Below are positions 43,096-53,469 of a DNA stretch of 58,567 nt, piece by piece; position 1 is the stretch's first letter; every line of letters begins with the position of its first letter. A model generated the notes under the pieces. That model was not told the origin of the DNA. It ran no database searches and saw nothing but the letters and a program-made list of their open reading frames with translations. The stretch lies in assembly GCA_015064555.1 (NCBI GenBank), contig SVRZ01000013.1, positions 1 to 58,567 on the forward strand, read 5' to 3'. The translations under genes and the position numbers were made by a program. This stretch comes from Oscillospiraceae bacterium (GTDB taxonomy: Bacteria; Bacillota; Clostridia; Oscillospirales; CAG-272).

Positions 43096-44289
43096 ATGAA
43101 CGGTGAAGTAATACTCTGTAAAAACGGAGAAATAGTATTAAAGGGACAGAACAGGCGTAATTTTGAATCAATGCTTATAAAGGAGCTGAGGCGCAGAGCC
43201 TTTCAGCACGGTGCATTCAAGATCTACGCACAGCAGTCCACCATATATATCGAGCCACTTAATGATGAGGCTGATATGGATGCGGTCTACGAGACGGCGA
43301 AGCACGTTTTCGGCATAATAGGCGTTACACGTGCCAAGGCGTGTGAAAAAACGATGGATTCCATCATAGAAACCGCAAAGGCATATCTTTCGGATAAGCT
43401 TGAAGGTAAGCGCACCTTCAAGGTCGAGGCAAAGCGCTCGGATAAGTCCTTCCCTCTGACCTCTCTTGAAATATCCAGAGAGGTCGGCGGAGCTATCCTT
43501 GAGATGATGGGAGGCAGGCTCCGCGTTGACGTCAAGAATCCCGAGGTCGTTATAACTGTCGAGGTCCGCGATACGAATGCATATATCCGCGCAGGTCAGG
43601 AGCCGGGCGCAGGCGGACTTCCCATCCGCTCTGCCGGCAGAGGACTTCTGATGCTTTCGGGCGGTATCGACTCGCCGGTTGCCGGATGTATGATGGCAAA
43701 GCGCGGTCTTGAGATCGAGGCGCTCCACTTTGATTCCTTCCCATATACCTCCGAGCGCGCGCTCGAGAAGGTTATGACTCTTGCGGAGGAGATGTGCGAA
43801 TTCTGCTCGAAGATCCACGTTCACGTCATATCCCTCACTCACATTCAGGAGGAATTACGCGATAAGTGTGAGGAGGATTACTTCACTCTGCTTCTGCGTA
43901 TGTTTATGATGAAGCTTGCCGAGAGGTGTGCAAACGAGTATAAGTGCGGTGCCATAATCACAGGCGAAAGCCTCGGTCAGGTTGCCTCGCAGACGCTTGC
44001 CGCAATAGGCGTTACCGATTCTGCGGTAACAATTCCCGTCCTTCGCCCCTGCATCGGTCTTGATAAGAGCGAGATCGTTATCGAGGCGAGAAAGTACGGC
44101 ACGTTTGAGACCTCCATCCTTCCCTTTGAGGATTGCTGCACGGTATTCACCCCCCGTCACCCGAGAACTCAGCCTAAGCTCGCGGACGTTATGGCGCAGC
44201 TTGACCGTGTTGACTTTGAAGGGCTTCTCGACGAGGCGTATGCAACCCTCCGTACCGAGACAAAGCTTGTATTCCCCGAATACAGATGA
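43096..44289 (+). CDS. thiI: tRNA sulfurtransferase (4-thiouridine synthase)
   Basis: 397 residues. Residues 1-165 are the ferredoxin-like/THUMP RNA-binding part (ILCKNGEIVLKGQNRRNFE). The PP-loop LMLSGGIDSPVAG follows, then EALHFDSFPYTSERALEKV and GESLGQVASQTL. The rhodanese domain seen in Enterobacteria is absent, as is usual in Bacillota, so sulfur comes from a cysteine desulfurase encoded elsewhere. It makes s4U8 in tRNA. Confidence 0.95.
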   Translation: MNGEVILCKNGEIVLKGQNRRNFESMLIKELRRRAFQHGAFKIYAQQSTIYIEPLNDEADMDAVYETAKHVFGIIGVTRAKACEKTMDSIIETAKAYLSDKLEGKRTFKVEAKRSDKSFPLTSLEISREVGGAILEMMGGRLRVDVKNPEVVITVEVRDTNAYIRAGQEPGAGGLPIRSAGRGLLMLSGGIDSPVAGCMMAKRGLEIEALHFDSFPYTSERALEKVMTLAEEMCEFCSKIHVHVISLTHIQEELRDKCEEDYFTLLLRMFMMKLAERCANEYKCGAIITGESLGQVASQTLAAIGVTDSAVTIPVLRPCIGLDKSEIVIEARKYGTFETSILPFEDCCTVFTPRHPRTQPKLADVMAQLDRVDFEGLLDEAYATLRTETKLVFPEYR

Positions 44290-44444
44290 TTTCGGACTGT
44301 TTTTGTTTAAAGCATAGTCAGGTTAATGCCCATCTGATTTTTCGGTGGCATGTAATTTGTATCGCAAAGCCCGGTCGGATCAGCGCATATATTTTGCCGA
44401 GGTGTCTATAAAAAACTGCATAGATTTTCGTCAAAGATCGAAAT

Positions 44445-44492
44445 AGCGCGTAGATTACAGGGCTTGTGTATCACTGTTTCTGCGCGCTTTTT
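44445..44492 (+). terminator. Intrinsic terminator after thiI
   Basis: AGCGCGTAGA..ACAG pairs with CTGT..TCTGCGCGCT, then TTTTT. The leading 150 bases of this gap hold nothing else that I recognise. Confidence 0.8.
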
Positions 44493-44524
44493 ATTTACCT
44501 ATATCACGAAAGTAGATTATACAA

Positions 44525-45838
44525 ATGAAAAAACTATGGATTAAGGCAGTGAGCCTTTTATTGTCTGTACTATTCATATGCACGCAGCTATCCGCCTGCG
44601 GTATAAAAATAACGCATTTTTATGATTGGTGTAAAACCAGCGAGGATGGATTTTACTATTACTATAATGACAATAGTGATCGTGGAGCATATATATTAGA
44701 TATACCGGATACAGAAGAATTGATCATACCAGAGTACATTGATGGGAAAAAAGTGGTAGAATTGGGATATTGGTATATGGGTATAGGATATGGAGATACT
44801 CGACTTTACGATATTTACGGAAAAAATACAAAGAAACTAACCATACAACATGAAGTGAATCTACACCGAGATCAAAACAATGTATATGTTAGTTTCCCGA
44901 ATCTGACTCACCTCACGTTTATAGATTTTTTGTACTGTAATCAACGATTCTCTGAGGAGGAATTGATGGTTCCCCACTATATAGGAGCCAGAAGCTCAAA
45001 TGTTCCGCGAGTAGAGCTTAAGAATTCGGGCAGAGAATTCAGTCTTGAAGAATTCAAGCCTAAGACAATTTTAATTCCTGAGTACGTAGAGGTCATCGAG
45101 GCAGGTGTATTTGACGGCTTAACAGACGTAACTATAAAAACTTCATTTGAAAGCAAACCTGAAGGCTGGGAGGAAGGCTGGAATGGAGATTGCGAGGTCA
45201 TCTGGGGAGAAGAGATAACCTATCTCTATTACAAAGATTGGATAAAAACTACAGAAGATGGCTTCAAGTACTATTACGATGAAAAGACCGGAGAAGGAGC
45301 ATATATTCTTGAAGTTTTTTTCAAAAAAGAAGTAACCATTCCTGAATATATTGATGGTCGTAAGGTTGTTAAGCTTGGCCATATATTTGAGGGGGAGGAA
45401 ACGGAAGATTTTTACCCTGTTTGCTATACACAACAATTAACTATTCAGCATGAATTTATTCTTTCCGAGGAAAAAGTTTCAGATTCAAATGATTATCAAT
45501 ATTTTAGCTTCCCCAAATTAAAAAAACTTGTTTTTATCGACTTTATATACTGTAACTTATCAGTGACTGCGGCTGAACTGACTATTCCGTATTTTGTAGG
45601 CGAAGCGACTAGCAATATACCAATGGTAGAATTAAGAAAATCCGATAGAGAATACAGTAAAGAGGATTTCAAACCCAAGACCATAATCATACCCGAATAC
45701 GTTACAGTAATTGAGGCAGGTGTATTCGATGGATTGACAGACGTTGTTATAAAAACCTCATACGAAAGCAAACCCGAAGGCTGGGAGGACGGCTGGAACG
45801 GAGATTGCGAAGTAATTTGGGGAGCGCAATTTAGTTAA
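44525..45838 (+). CDS. Lipoprotein with two BspA-like repeat modules
   Basis: 437 residues. The signal ends at LSAC with Cys25. Two modules of about 200 residues follow (33-230 and 236-437). Each contains DW.KT.EDGF.YYY, then IPEYIDG.KVV.LG, LTIQHE, FPNL..L.FIDF.YCN, VEL..S.RE.S.E.FKPKTI.IPEYV.VIEAGVFDGLTDV.IKTS.ESKPEGWE.GWNGDCEVIWG. The ending is the same as in BspA-type LRR proteins. The first module is nearly identical in DNA to that of the following gene. The region is AT-rich compared with neighbours. It is probably a surface adhesin. There is no strong ribosome binding site. Confidence 0.85.
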   Translation: MKKLWIKAVSLLLSVLFICTQLSACGIKITHFYDWCKTSEDGFYYYYNDNSDRGAYILDIPDTEELIIPEYIDGKKVVELGYWYMGIGYGDTRLYDIYGKNTKKLTIQHEVNLHRDQNNVYVSFPNLTHLTFIDFLYCNQRFSEEELMVPHYIGARSSNVPRVELKNSGREFSLEEFKPKTILIPEYVEVIEAGVFDGLTDVTIKTSFESKPEGWEEGWNGDCEVIWGEEITYLYYKDWIKTTEDGFKYYYDEKTGEGAYILEVFFKKEVTIPEYIDGRKVVKLGHIFEGEETEDFYPVCYTQQLTIQHEFILSEEKVSDSNDYQYFSFPKLKKLVFIDFIYCNLSVTAAELTIPYFVGEATSNIPMVELRKSDREYSKEDFKPKTIIIPEYVTVIEAGVFDGLTDVVIKTSYESKPEGWEDGWNGDCEVIWGAQFS

Positions 45839-45863
45839 TAAATTAGAAAGGAGATTTTATACA

Positions 45864-47744
45864 ATGAAAAAACTATGGATTAAGGCAGTGAGCCTTTTAT
45901 TGTCTGTACTATTCATATGCACGCAACTATCCGCCTGCGGTATAAAAATAACGCATTTTTATGATTGGTGTAAAACCAGCGAGGATGGATTTTACTATTA
46001 CTATAATGACAATAGTGATCGTGGAGCATATATATTAGATATACCGGATACAGAAGAATTGATCATACCAGAGTACATTGATGGGAAAAAAGTGGTAGAA
46101 TTGGGATATTGGTATATAGGTATAGGATATGGAGATACTCGACTTTACGATATTTACGGAAAAAATACAAAGAAACTAACCTTACAGCATCAAGTAAATG
46201 TTTGTAGCTTTAAAAACAATGTATATGTCCATTTTCCCAATCTTACTCACCTTACGTTTATAGATTTTTTGTACTGTAATCAACGATTCTCTGAGGAGGA
46301 ATTGATGGTTCCCCACTATATAGGAGCCAGAAGCTCAAACGTTCCGCGAGTAGAGCTTAAAAATTCGGGCAGAGAATTCAGTCTTGAAGAATTCAAGCCT
46401 AAGACAATTTTAATTCCCGAATACGTAGAGGTTATCGAGGCAGGTGTATTTGACGGCTTAACAGACGTAACTATAAAAACCTCATTTGAAAGCAAACCCG
46501 AAGGCTGGGAGGAAGGCTGGAACGGAGATTGCGAGGTCATCTGGGGAGAAAATATAACTTATCTTGATTGGATAAAAACTGCTGATGATGGCTTTAAATA
46601 TTATTACGATGCGGAAAGAAATGAAGGTGTATATATTCTGGATATTGTCGACAATGAAAAAATAACAATTCCGGAATATATCAATGGCAATAAAGTTGTG
46701 AAGCTCGGACATCGTTTTGAAGATCCGGAAAGCGATTATTATTTCCGGTGTGCAAATACAAAGGAACTGACTGTTCAACATGAATTTTATATACAGGAAG
46801 GAAAGACTCTGGGACCGGTATATCATTATTATGTAAGTTTTCCAAATTTAACAAAACTTATTTTTATCGACTTTATGTATTGTAATCTTTCGGTTAATGA
46901 AGATGAACTGACTGTTCCGTATTTCATAGGTGAAGATACCGGCAATGTTCCTACGGTTGAATTAAGAAAATCAGATCGTGTATATTCTTTGAATAATTTC
47001 AAACCCAAAGTTATAGTTATACCCGAATACGTTAAAGTTATTGAATAGGGTGTATTTGATGGATTGACAGACGTTGTCATAAAAACCTCATACCAAAACA
47101 AGCCTGAAGGCTGGGAAGATGGATGGAATGGGGATTGTGAGGTCGTTTGGGCCGAAGAGATAGAGGATCCTGACAATGTTAATGATTGGATAAAAAGATC
47201 TGATGATGGTTTTATGTATTATTACAATGATATGACAAATGATGGTGTGTATATTTTAAAGCTTCCTTACAGAGAAAAAGAAGTTATTATTCCCGAATAT
47301 ATAGACGGTCAAAAGGTAATAGAACTTGGTCATTACAAAATACACGATTATAGTGTACATGAACTGACTGTTCAGCATCAGTTTGACGTTTTGGAAGGTG
47401 AAGTTTATTTCTACAATTTAGAAAAATTGATATTTGTTGATTTTTTGTATTGCAACCTATCAACAACGCAGGATACGATAGACGTTCCCAACCGTATAGG
47501 AGAATTTGATAGGATCAAATCAAAAATTCCAAGAGTTGAATTAAGAAAATCAGATCGTGAGTATTCCTTGGACAATTTCAAACCAACAGTCATTATCATT
47601 CCCGAATATGTAACAGTTATAGAAAAGGGAGTGTTTGACGGCCTAACCGGTGTCACAATAAGAACTTCTTACCATAGTAAGCCCGAAGGCTGGGAAGATG
47701 GTTGGAATGGTGATTGCGAGGTAATTTGGGGAGCGCTGTACTAA
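45864..47744 (+). pseudogene. Three-module lipoprotein interrupted by an amber codon
   Basis: The frame would encode 626 residues in three modules, but TAG at 47046-47048 (codon 395) cuts it within module 2, where VIE*GVFDG replaces VIEAGVFDG/VIEKGVFDG. A single A-to-T change from AAG (the codon used in module 3) would explain it. The sequence continues in frame and unaltered after it, with no second lesion, so the break is recent. AAAGGAG precedes the ATG. The N-terminal 270 codons or so are almost the same as in the gene before; a short segment in the middle differs. Whether the truncated 394-residue lipoprotein is still made is open. Confidence 0.85.
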
Positions 47745-47838
47745 ACAAGCGGGAGAGTCAATTATGAATTTAATTAAAACAATTCAATTCACAAACAATT
47801 GATATGTTTTGCAGCTTGTGGAATATTTTTAAAATATA

Positions 47839-47867
47839 TTGACTTTACGTCAAGTTTGTGATAAAAT
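47839..47867 (+). promoter_or_regulatory. SigA promoter of the valS T-box transcript
   Basis: TTGACT at 47839 and TAAAAT at 47862, spacer 17 nt. Bases 47745-47838 are otherwise AT-rich and show nothing more. Confidence 0.88.
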
Positions 47868-47873
47868 ACATTT

Positions 47874-48166
47874 CGTTAGCCGATGATATCGGCACCTCGG
47901 GGAGGAGTAATTCTGCCCGGGCGGTCAAAGAGAGAAGACGGTTGGTGCAAGTCTTTCCGCCCACGGAATGAAGGTAGCCCTGCAGTATCGGGAAGAACGG
48001 TGTATGCCAAGTAGAACCCGACGAAAGCTCGCGTTAAGAGTATAGAGGACGTATCCCGGGATATTTCGGCTTTGCTGTATGGGATATGTTGAATTCGGGT
48101 GGTACCGCGAAAATGTTTTTTCGCCCCGAGGCTTGGTCTATATAAGGACGAGCCTCGGGGCTTTTT
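47874..48166 (+). promoter_or_regulatory. T-box riboswitch (tRNA-Val sensing) upstream of valS
   Basis: The T-box core GGGTGGTACCGCG lies at 48097-48109, and the terminator stem GCCCCGAGGCT / AGCCTCGGGGC with TTTTT at 48123-48166. Stem I precedes with AGAGAGAAGACGG and GGTTGGTGCAAG. A GTA at 47974-47976 is the likely valine specifier, in AAGGTAGCC. Uncharged tRNA-Val would bind and stabilise the antiterminator so that valS is transcribed. Confidence 0.93.
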
Positions 48167-48219
48167 AATTGATACCGCTTCAAACGATCCTGTTAATAAT
48201 TGAAAGGAAATACAGAAAA

Positions 48220-50856
48220 ATGAGAGAAGAGCTCGCAAAAAATTACAACCCCTCTGAATTTGAGGACAGAATCTACAGCCGTTGGTGTGAGCGCGGATAT
48301 TTTGCTCCCGATCCGGATAAAAGCAAGCCCGCGTTTTCAATAGTAATACCTCCGCCAAACGTAACCGGTCAGCTTCATATGGGACACGCCCTTGACCAGA
48401 CGCTTCAGGATATCCTTATCCGTACCAAGCGTATGCAGGGCTTCTCAACCCTCTGGATCCCCGGCACCGACCACGCAGGTATAGCAACTCAGATAAAGGT
48501 TGAGGAAAGCCTCAGGGTAAACGAGGGACTCACCAGATACGATCTCGGCAGAGAGAGATTCCTTGACCGCGTATGGGATTGGAAAAATCAGTACGGCGGA
48601 AGAATTATCAATCAGCTTAAGAAGCTCGGCTCGTCCTGCGATTGGTCGAGAGAGCGCTTCACCATGGATGAGGGCTGCTCAAGAGCGGTAAAGGAGGTAT
48701 TCGTCAACCTCTACAATAAGGGACTCATATACCGCGGCTTCCGTATCATCAACTGGTGCCCCAACTGCCGCACCGCGCTTTCCGATGCAGAGGTAGAGTA
48801 CACCGAGCAGGCAGGCAACTTCTGGCACATCAGATACCCCGTCAAGGATAGCGACGAGTTCGTTACCGTAGCTACCACAAGACCTGAGACTATGCTCGGC
48901 GATACCGCCGTTGCAGTTCATCCCGAGGATGAAAGATACGCGCATCTTGTCGGCAAGATGCTCGTCCTTCCTCTTGTGGGACGTGAGATACCCGTTGTTG
49001 CGGATGAGTACGTTGAGCGCGATTTCGGTACGGGCTGTGTAAAGATAACCCCCGCTCACGATCCTAATGACTTTGAGGTAGGAAAGCGCCATGACCTTGC
49101 CGTTATCAAGGTTATGAACGATGATGCCACCATCAACGAGGAGTTTGGCGGCAAATATGCAGGAATGGACAGATTCGCCGCAAGACGCGAGATAGTAAAG
49201 GATCTCGAGGCAGGCGGATATCTCGTTAAGATCGAGCCCTGCTCGCATAACGTAGGCACCTGCTACAGATGTAAGACCACCGTTGAGCCTATAACCTCCG
49301 ATCAGTGGTTCGTAAAGATGGCACCTCTTGCCGCACCCGCACTTGAGGCTGTCAGAAGCGGTGATATCAAATTCGAGCCCGAAAGATTTACAAAGACCTA
49401 TACCAACTGGATGGAGAATTGCCACGACTGGTGCATCTCGCGTCAGCTCTGGTGGGGACACAGAATCCCCGCATATTACTGCGATGCTTGCGGTCATATG
49501 GAGGTATCCAAGGAGGACGTAACCGTATGTCCTGAGTGCGGAGCACCCACCCGTCACGAGGAGGACGTGCTTGACACCTGGTTCTCGTCGGCACTCTGGC
49601 CCTTCTCAACTATGGGTTGGCCCGACAAGACCGAGGATCTTGAAAGATATTATCCCACGAGCGTTCTTGTAACAGGCTATGACATAATCTTCTTCTGGGT
49701 ATCGAGAATGATATTCTCAGGACTTGAGCATATGGGCAAGAAGCCCTTCTCCACCGTATTCATTCACGGTCTTGTAAGAGATGCACAGGGCAGAAAGATG
49801 TCCAAGTCGCTCGGCAACGGTATCGATCCTCTCAAGATAATAGAGCAGTACGGCGCAGATGCGCTCCGCTTTGCGCTTGCTACGGGCAATGCCCCCGGTA
49901 ACGATATGCGCTTCTCGGATGAGAAGATAGAATCTGCAAGAAACTTTGCAAATAAGCTCTGGAATGCATCGCGCTTCGTTCTTATGAATCTTACGGAGAG
50001 CGATGAGGAGCTTCTGAAGATGCCCTCCGAGAGCGAGCTTGCAATTGAGGATAAGTGGATAATATCCTCCTTCAATAAGCTTGCAAAGAGAGTTAACGAA
50101 AACGTTGATAACTATGAGATAGGAGTAGCACTCGGCGAGATATATTCCTTCACGTGGGATATGTTCTGCGACTGGTATATAGAGATGGCGAAGAGCCGTA
50201 CCTTTGCAGAGGGTACTCCCGAGGCACTCACCGCAAAGCGCGTTCTCGTATATGTGCTCACCGGTATACTCAAGCTCCTTCACCCCTATATGCCCTTCAT
50301 AACCGAGGAGATATATCAGGCACTTCCGCACACGGGTGAGTCGATAATGATAGAAAGCTATCCCACATATGACGAGAGCCTTTCTTATCCCACCGAGGAG
50401 GCAGAGGTCGAGAGGATCATCGGATGCATCAGTGCTATCCGTGCGCGCCGCGCAGAGATGAATATCGCACCCTCCAAGAAGGCAAAGCTCTTCGTTGTTA
50501 CGAAATATAAGAATACCTTCGTTTCGGCAGGTAAGATACTTGAGAAGCTCGCCTCCGTTTCCGAGCTGAATATAGTTGATTCCTACGATTCGGATGATGC
50601 CGTGTCTATTGCTACCGACTCGGGCAACCTATATATCCCTCTTGCCGAGGTGGTTGATTTCGAGAAGGAAAGAGCAAGACTCACCGCGGAATATGAGAAG
50701 AACGAGGGTGAGATTTCCCGTATCGAGAAGAAGCTTTCGAATGAGGGCTTCGTTGCCAAGGCTCCCGCTGCCGTGGTTGAGGGAGAGAGGGCAAAGCTTT
50801 CGAAGTACCTTGCAACCAGAGAGGCACTTAAGGATGCGCTTGCAAAGCTTAAGTAA
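48220..50856 (+). CDS. valS: Valyl-tRNA synthetase
   Basis: 878 residues from the ATG at 48220, with GAAAGGAAA upstream. The class I signature HMGH is at 53-56 and KMSKS at 526-530. The CP1 editing domain lies between, with [17 protein letters not shown], and zinc-binding CDACGHMEV...CPECG follows. The last 80 residues form the coiled-coil arm ([30 protein letters not shown]). Full length and intact. Its expression is controlled by the T-box leader. Confidence 0.97.
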   Translation: MREELAKNYNPSEFEDRIYSRWCERGYFAPDPDKSKPAFSIVIPPPNVTGQLHMGHALDQTLQDILIRTKRMQGFSTLWIPGTDHAGIATQIKVEESLRVNEGLTRYDLGRERFLDRVWDWKNQYGGRIINQLKKLGSSCDWSRERFTMDEGCSRAVKEVFVNLYNKGLIYRGFRIINWCPNCRTALSDAEVEYTEQAGNFWHIRYPVKDSDEFVTVATTRPETMLGDTAVAVHPEDERYAHLVGKMLVLPLVGREIPVVADEYVERDFGTGCVKITPAHDPNDFEVGKRHDLAVIKVMNDDATINEEFGGKYAGMDRFAARREIVKDLEAGGYLVKIEPCSHNVGTCYRCKTTVEPITSDQWFVKMAPLAAPALEAVRSGDIKFEPERFTKTYTNWMENCHDWCISRQLWWGHRIPAYYCDACGHMEVSKEDVTVCPECGAPTRHEEDVLDTWFSSALWPFSTMGWPDKTEDLERYYPTSVLVTGYDIIFFWVSRMIFSGLEHMGKKPFSTVFIHGLVRDAQGRKMSKSLGNGIDPLKIIEQYGADALRFALATGNAPGNDMRFSDEKIESARNFANKLWNASRFVLMNLTESDEELLKMPSESELAIEDKWIISSFNKLAKRVNENVDNYEIGVALGEIYSFTWDMFCDWYIEMAKSRTFAEGTPEALTAKRVLVYVLTGILKLLHPYMPFITEEIYQALPHTGESIMIESYPTYDESLSYPTEEAEVERIIGCISAIRARRAEMNIAPSKKAKLFVVTKYKNTFVSAGKILEKLASVSELNIVDSYDSDDAVSIATDSGNLYIPLAEVVDFEKERARLTAEYEKNEGEISRIEKKLSNEGFVAKAPAAVVEGERAKLSKYLATREALKDALAKLK

Positions 50857-50889
50857 TTCCTTTTTTAATCTCTATATTTTGAAATAAGG

Positions 50890-50927
50890 GTTTAGCTGCC
50901 GCATCCGCTCGGGTGTGACAGCTAAAC
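50890..50927 (+). terminator. Hairpin after valS
   Basis: GTTTAGCTG pairs perfectly with CAGCTAAAC, with a smaller inner pairing. No T-tract follows, so it may be a weak or factor-aided terminator. Confidence 0.5.
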
Positions 50928-50969
50928 TGCAATATGTAAATATATATTAGCAAAAACGAGGTATATCTT

Positions 50970-51890
50970 ATGAGATATAATTTTAATCCTACCGATGAGC
51001 AGATAAAAAAGGCAGGCGAGCTGATCATTTATTCGGGCGTTTATGAGGATGTCCCCGAAATATCCGACCTCGTTATCCCGGATGGAGTCGAGGAGATAGC
51101 AGAGAATGCATTCCGCGACTTCAAGGAGCTTCGTACTCTCACTCTTCCCGTGTCGCTTAAGAAAATATCCGCTTGCGCCTTTTCGGGCTGTGACGGTCTT
51201 CGCTCGGTGACCTTTGCCCCCGGTATCTCGGAGATAGGCGATGAGGCATTTGCCTTTTGCTCGTCCTTGCTCTCTGTATCTATGCCCGATACTGTCAAAA
51301 GGATCGGAGAGGGCGCATTCGAGGGCTGTGCATCGCTTTCAAGCCTGCGTATATCCGAGGCGTGTGAAATGATAGGCTCGGGCGCATTTGCATTCTGCTT
51401 CAATCTTCGTGACGTTACCGTGCCCGACAGTGTGACTCTTATTGAGTTTAATGCCTTCGCCTCCTGCTTCTCGCTTGAGGGCGTGCGCCTTTCGCAGTCG
51501 ATGGGTATGATAGATGAGTCGCTATTTGAGGGATGCCGCTCGCTGAAGATAGTGGATATGCCGCCTCGTCTTTATAAAATAGGTAGAAGGGCATTCAAGG
51601 GCTGCTCGTCACTTGAGTCGCTTATCCTTCCGATAACCCTGCGCGAGATAGGCTTCGATGCCTTTGCATCCTGCCAGTCGCTTAAGCGTCTTGCCATTCC
51701 CAAGGGGCTGAAGGATATAGAGGACGGTGAAGCATTCTCCGGATGTGATTCGCTATCCGAGATAACCTACGGCGGCAACCGTGAGGAATGGGAGCGGCTG
51801 AATAAGGGAAGAACGCTTACCGTAAGGCGAAGCGACCTGTCATACACAACACCTAAAATAATTCTTTTGGATCTGAAAAATGAAATATAA
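50970..51890 (+). CDS. Cytoplasmic BspA-like leucine-rich repeat protein
   Basis: 306 residues and no signal peptide. About nine LRR_5 repeats of 23 residues each run from 40 to 260, e.g. FSGCDGLRSVTFAPGISEIGDEAFAFCSSLLSVSMPDTVKRIGEGAF. This repeat is normally found on surface proteins, so a cytosolic version is less usual. It may be a protein-binding scaffold. Its end overlaps the HAD hydrolase start by 11 nt, suggesting a two-gene unit. Confidence 0.88.
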   Translation: MRYNFNPTDEQIKKAGELIIYSGVYEDVPEISDLVIPDGVEEIAENAFRDFKELRTLTLPVSLKKISACAFSGCDGLRSVTFAPGISEIGDEAFAFCSSLLSVSMPDTVKRIGEGAFEGCASLSSLRISEACEMIGSGAFAFCFNLRDVTVPDSVTLIEFNAFASCFSLEGVRLSQSMGMIDESLFEGCRSLKIVDMPPRLYKIGRRAFKGCSSLESLILPITLREIGFDAFASCQSLKRLAIPKGLKDIEDGEAFSGCDSLSEITYGGNREEWERLNKGRTLTVRRSDLSYTTPKIILLDLKNEI

Positions 51891-52539
51891 ATGCTTGATA
51901 CTTGATCACGACGATACCGTCGTAAACAGCACCGCGACTATCCATTACCCAAGCTTTATAGAGTATCTGAAGGTCAGAAGACCGCATACCGTGTCGAATT
52001 ATACCCTTGAGAGCTTTATAAGCAAGAATTTTACCCCCGGTATAGTTTCTCTTTTTCGTGACGAGCTGGGAATGTCGGACGAGGAGATGGCGGAGGAGCA
52101 GAAATTCTGGGAGAGATTTGTAAATACAAGAGTCCCCGTGGCATACGGCGGTATTGCCGAAATAATTGCCGAAATGCGCTCGCGCGGCGGAATAATAGCC
52201 GTTGCCAGCCACTCTATGGGCGAATTTATAAAGCGCGATTATTCAGAGAACGGTCTTTCGCTTCCCGACGAAATATACGGATGGGAGCTTCCGAGAGAGA
52301 AAAGAAAGCCCGCCACCTTTGCGGTGGACGAGCTTATCTCGAAATACGGCTTTGACCGTAAGGAAATATTGATGGTTGATGACCTTAAGCCGGGCTTTGA
52401 TATGGCACGTGCCGCAGGTATAGATTTCGCCGCCGCAGGCTGGGCGTATGATGTGCCCGAGATATCCGACTTTATGCGTAGGCACAGCGACTATTATCTC
52501 TCTGAAGTGAGTGAGCTTTATAAGCTGCTCTTTGATTGA
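51880..52539 (+). CDS. HAD-family hydrolase
   Basis: 219 residues. Motif I is LDHDDTVV (Asp9 and Asp11), motif II ASHSMG, motif III KRKP and motif IV MVDDLKPGFDMA. The long helical cap between 30 and 100 is type C1. It is a phosphatase of the phosphoglycolate-phosphatase type, substrate unknown. It overlaps the end of the LRR gene. Confidence 0.9.
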   Translation: MKYKCLILDHDDTVVNSTATIHYPSFIEYLKVRRPHTVSNYTLESFISKNFTPGIVSLFRDELGMSDEEMAEEQKFWERFVNTRVPVAYGGIAEIIAEMRSRGGIIAVASHSMGEFIKRDYSENGLSLPDEIYGWELPREKRKPATFAVDELISKYGFDRKEILMVDDLKPGFDMARAAGIDFAAAGWAYDVPEISDFMRRHSDYYLSEVSELYKLLFD

Positions 52540-52566
52540 TGTACAGCATGATTGAAAGCAGGATAG

Positions 52567-53193
52567 CTATATCACGGTACTCTGGAATGCGACCGCCTTT
52601 CCGAGAACCTTTATGCTTTCAAGCTCTTCCTTTATATAAACTAAGGGCGCATACTTTGGATTTTCGGGCGAGAGTATGAGCTTTTCCTCATCCGGGTAGA
52701 AATAAACTCGCTTGAGCGTAGCCTCGTCATTTATGATGACGGCGGCTATCTCGCCGTTATCCACAAAGCTCTGCGAGCGGATGAAAACTATATCTCCGTC
52801 AAAAATACGGGCACCCATCATAGAATCGCCGTGAGCGCGTAGGCAGAAGTCGGCATCAAGCGCACCGTCTGCAGCCACGTAGCTCTCAAGGCTCTCCTCG
52901 GCATAGATAGGCTCTCCGCAGGCTATCTCTCCGAGGATAGGCAGGCGCCTGACTTGAATTTCGCTGCCGTCAATCCCGGGGATGATCGTTTGCTTCTCAT
53001 CCCAGCCCATAAGCATTGAGGGAGTTGTTCCGAGTGCATCGGCGAGCGCGAGTATCTTATCGCGCGGTATATTTGCGATAATACCGTTTTCATATCTGTG
53101 TATTGTCTGCTTACTGGTTCCTATAGCTTCTGCAAGCTCCGCGAGAGTCATCTCGCGACTCTTGCGGAGCTCCTTTATTTTATTCTTTACCAT
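52567..53193 (-). CDS. S24/LexA-like repressor with XRE helix-turn-helix
   Basis: 208 residues from the ATG at 53193. An XRE helix-turn-helix (about 6-60: TLAELAEAIGTSKQTIHRYENG) is followed by a peptidase S24 domain: cleavage site Cys92-Gly93 in EIACGEP, Ser124 in GDSMMGA and Lys161 in ATLKRV. It is like phage CI or stress repressors that cut themselves with RecA help. It may therefore respond to DNA damage. Divergent small genes and several GTGAC boxes lie in front. Its stop is TAG. Confidence 0.92.
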   Translation of the reverse strand: MVKNKIKELRKSREMTLAELAEAIGTSKQTIHRYENGIIANIPRDKILALADALGTTPSMLMGWDEKQTIIPGIDGSEIQVRRLPILGEIACGEPIYAEESLESYVAADGALDADFCLRAHGDSMMGARIFDGDIVFIRSQSFVDNGEIAAVIINDEATLKRVYFYPDEEKLILSPENPKYAPLVYIKEELESIKVLGKAVAFQSTVI

Positions 53194-53241
53194 AGCCTTC
53201 ACCGCCTTAAAAAAGGTATTTTTGTTGAACTTTGACGATTT

Positions 53242-53279
53242 GTCACATATAGTGTAACATAAAGTCACTTTTTATGCAA
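53242..53279 (-). promoter_or_regulatory. Promoter of the S24 repressor with operator-like boxes
   Basis: On the minus strand TTGCAT (53279-53274) and TACACT (53256-53251) are 17 nt apart. The spacer contains AGTGACTTT, and the -10 region overlaps the near-palindrome GTCACATATAGTGTAAC (53242-53258), suggesting autoregulation. Confidence 0.7.
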
Positions 53280-53319
53280 TACTTTTTTCAAATTTTATGA
53301 ATATTTTTGAAAAAGTTGC

Positions 53320-53371
53320 TTGACAAGTGACTTTTCTTATGGTATCATAGTCACGTAATAGGTGACTTTTC
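53320..53371 (+). promoter_or_regulatory. SigA promoter of the small-gene unit with GTGAC boxes
   Basis: TTGACA at 53320 and TATCAT at 53343, spacer 17 nt. The box AAGTGACTTTTC starts inside the -35 (53325), GTCAC follows the -10 (53350), and AGGTGACTTTTC lies at 53360. These match the boxes in front of the repressor gene. A nested leader hairpin GCAGACG...CGTCTGC (53398-53432) follows. Confidence 0.8.
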
Positions 53372-53469
53372 CCCGTTAAGTAACCTATCAGGTAACCGCA
53401 GACGTGGGTTATCCCAAACGAAGTGCCGTCTGCATATGAATAATATGAATAAATGAAGGGAGGAGAAAA

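Noticed and set aside
47046-47048. Amber recoding, e.g. pyrrolysine or TAG reassignment
   Set aside because: TAG serves as an ordinary stop in several intact genes here (12117, 55106, 52567), and no PYLIS-like context or pyl gene is seen.
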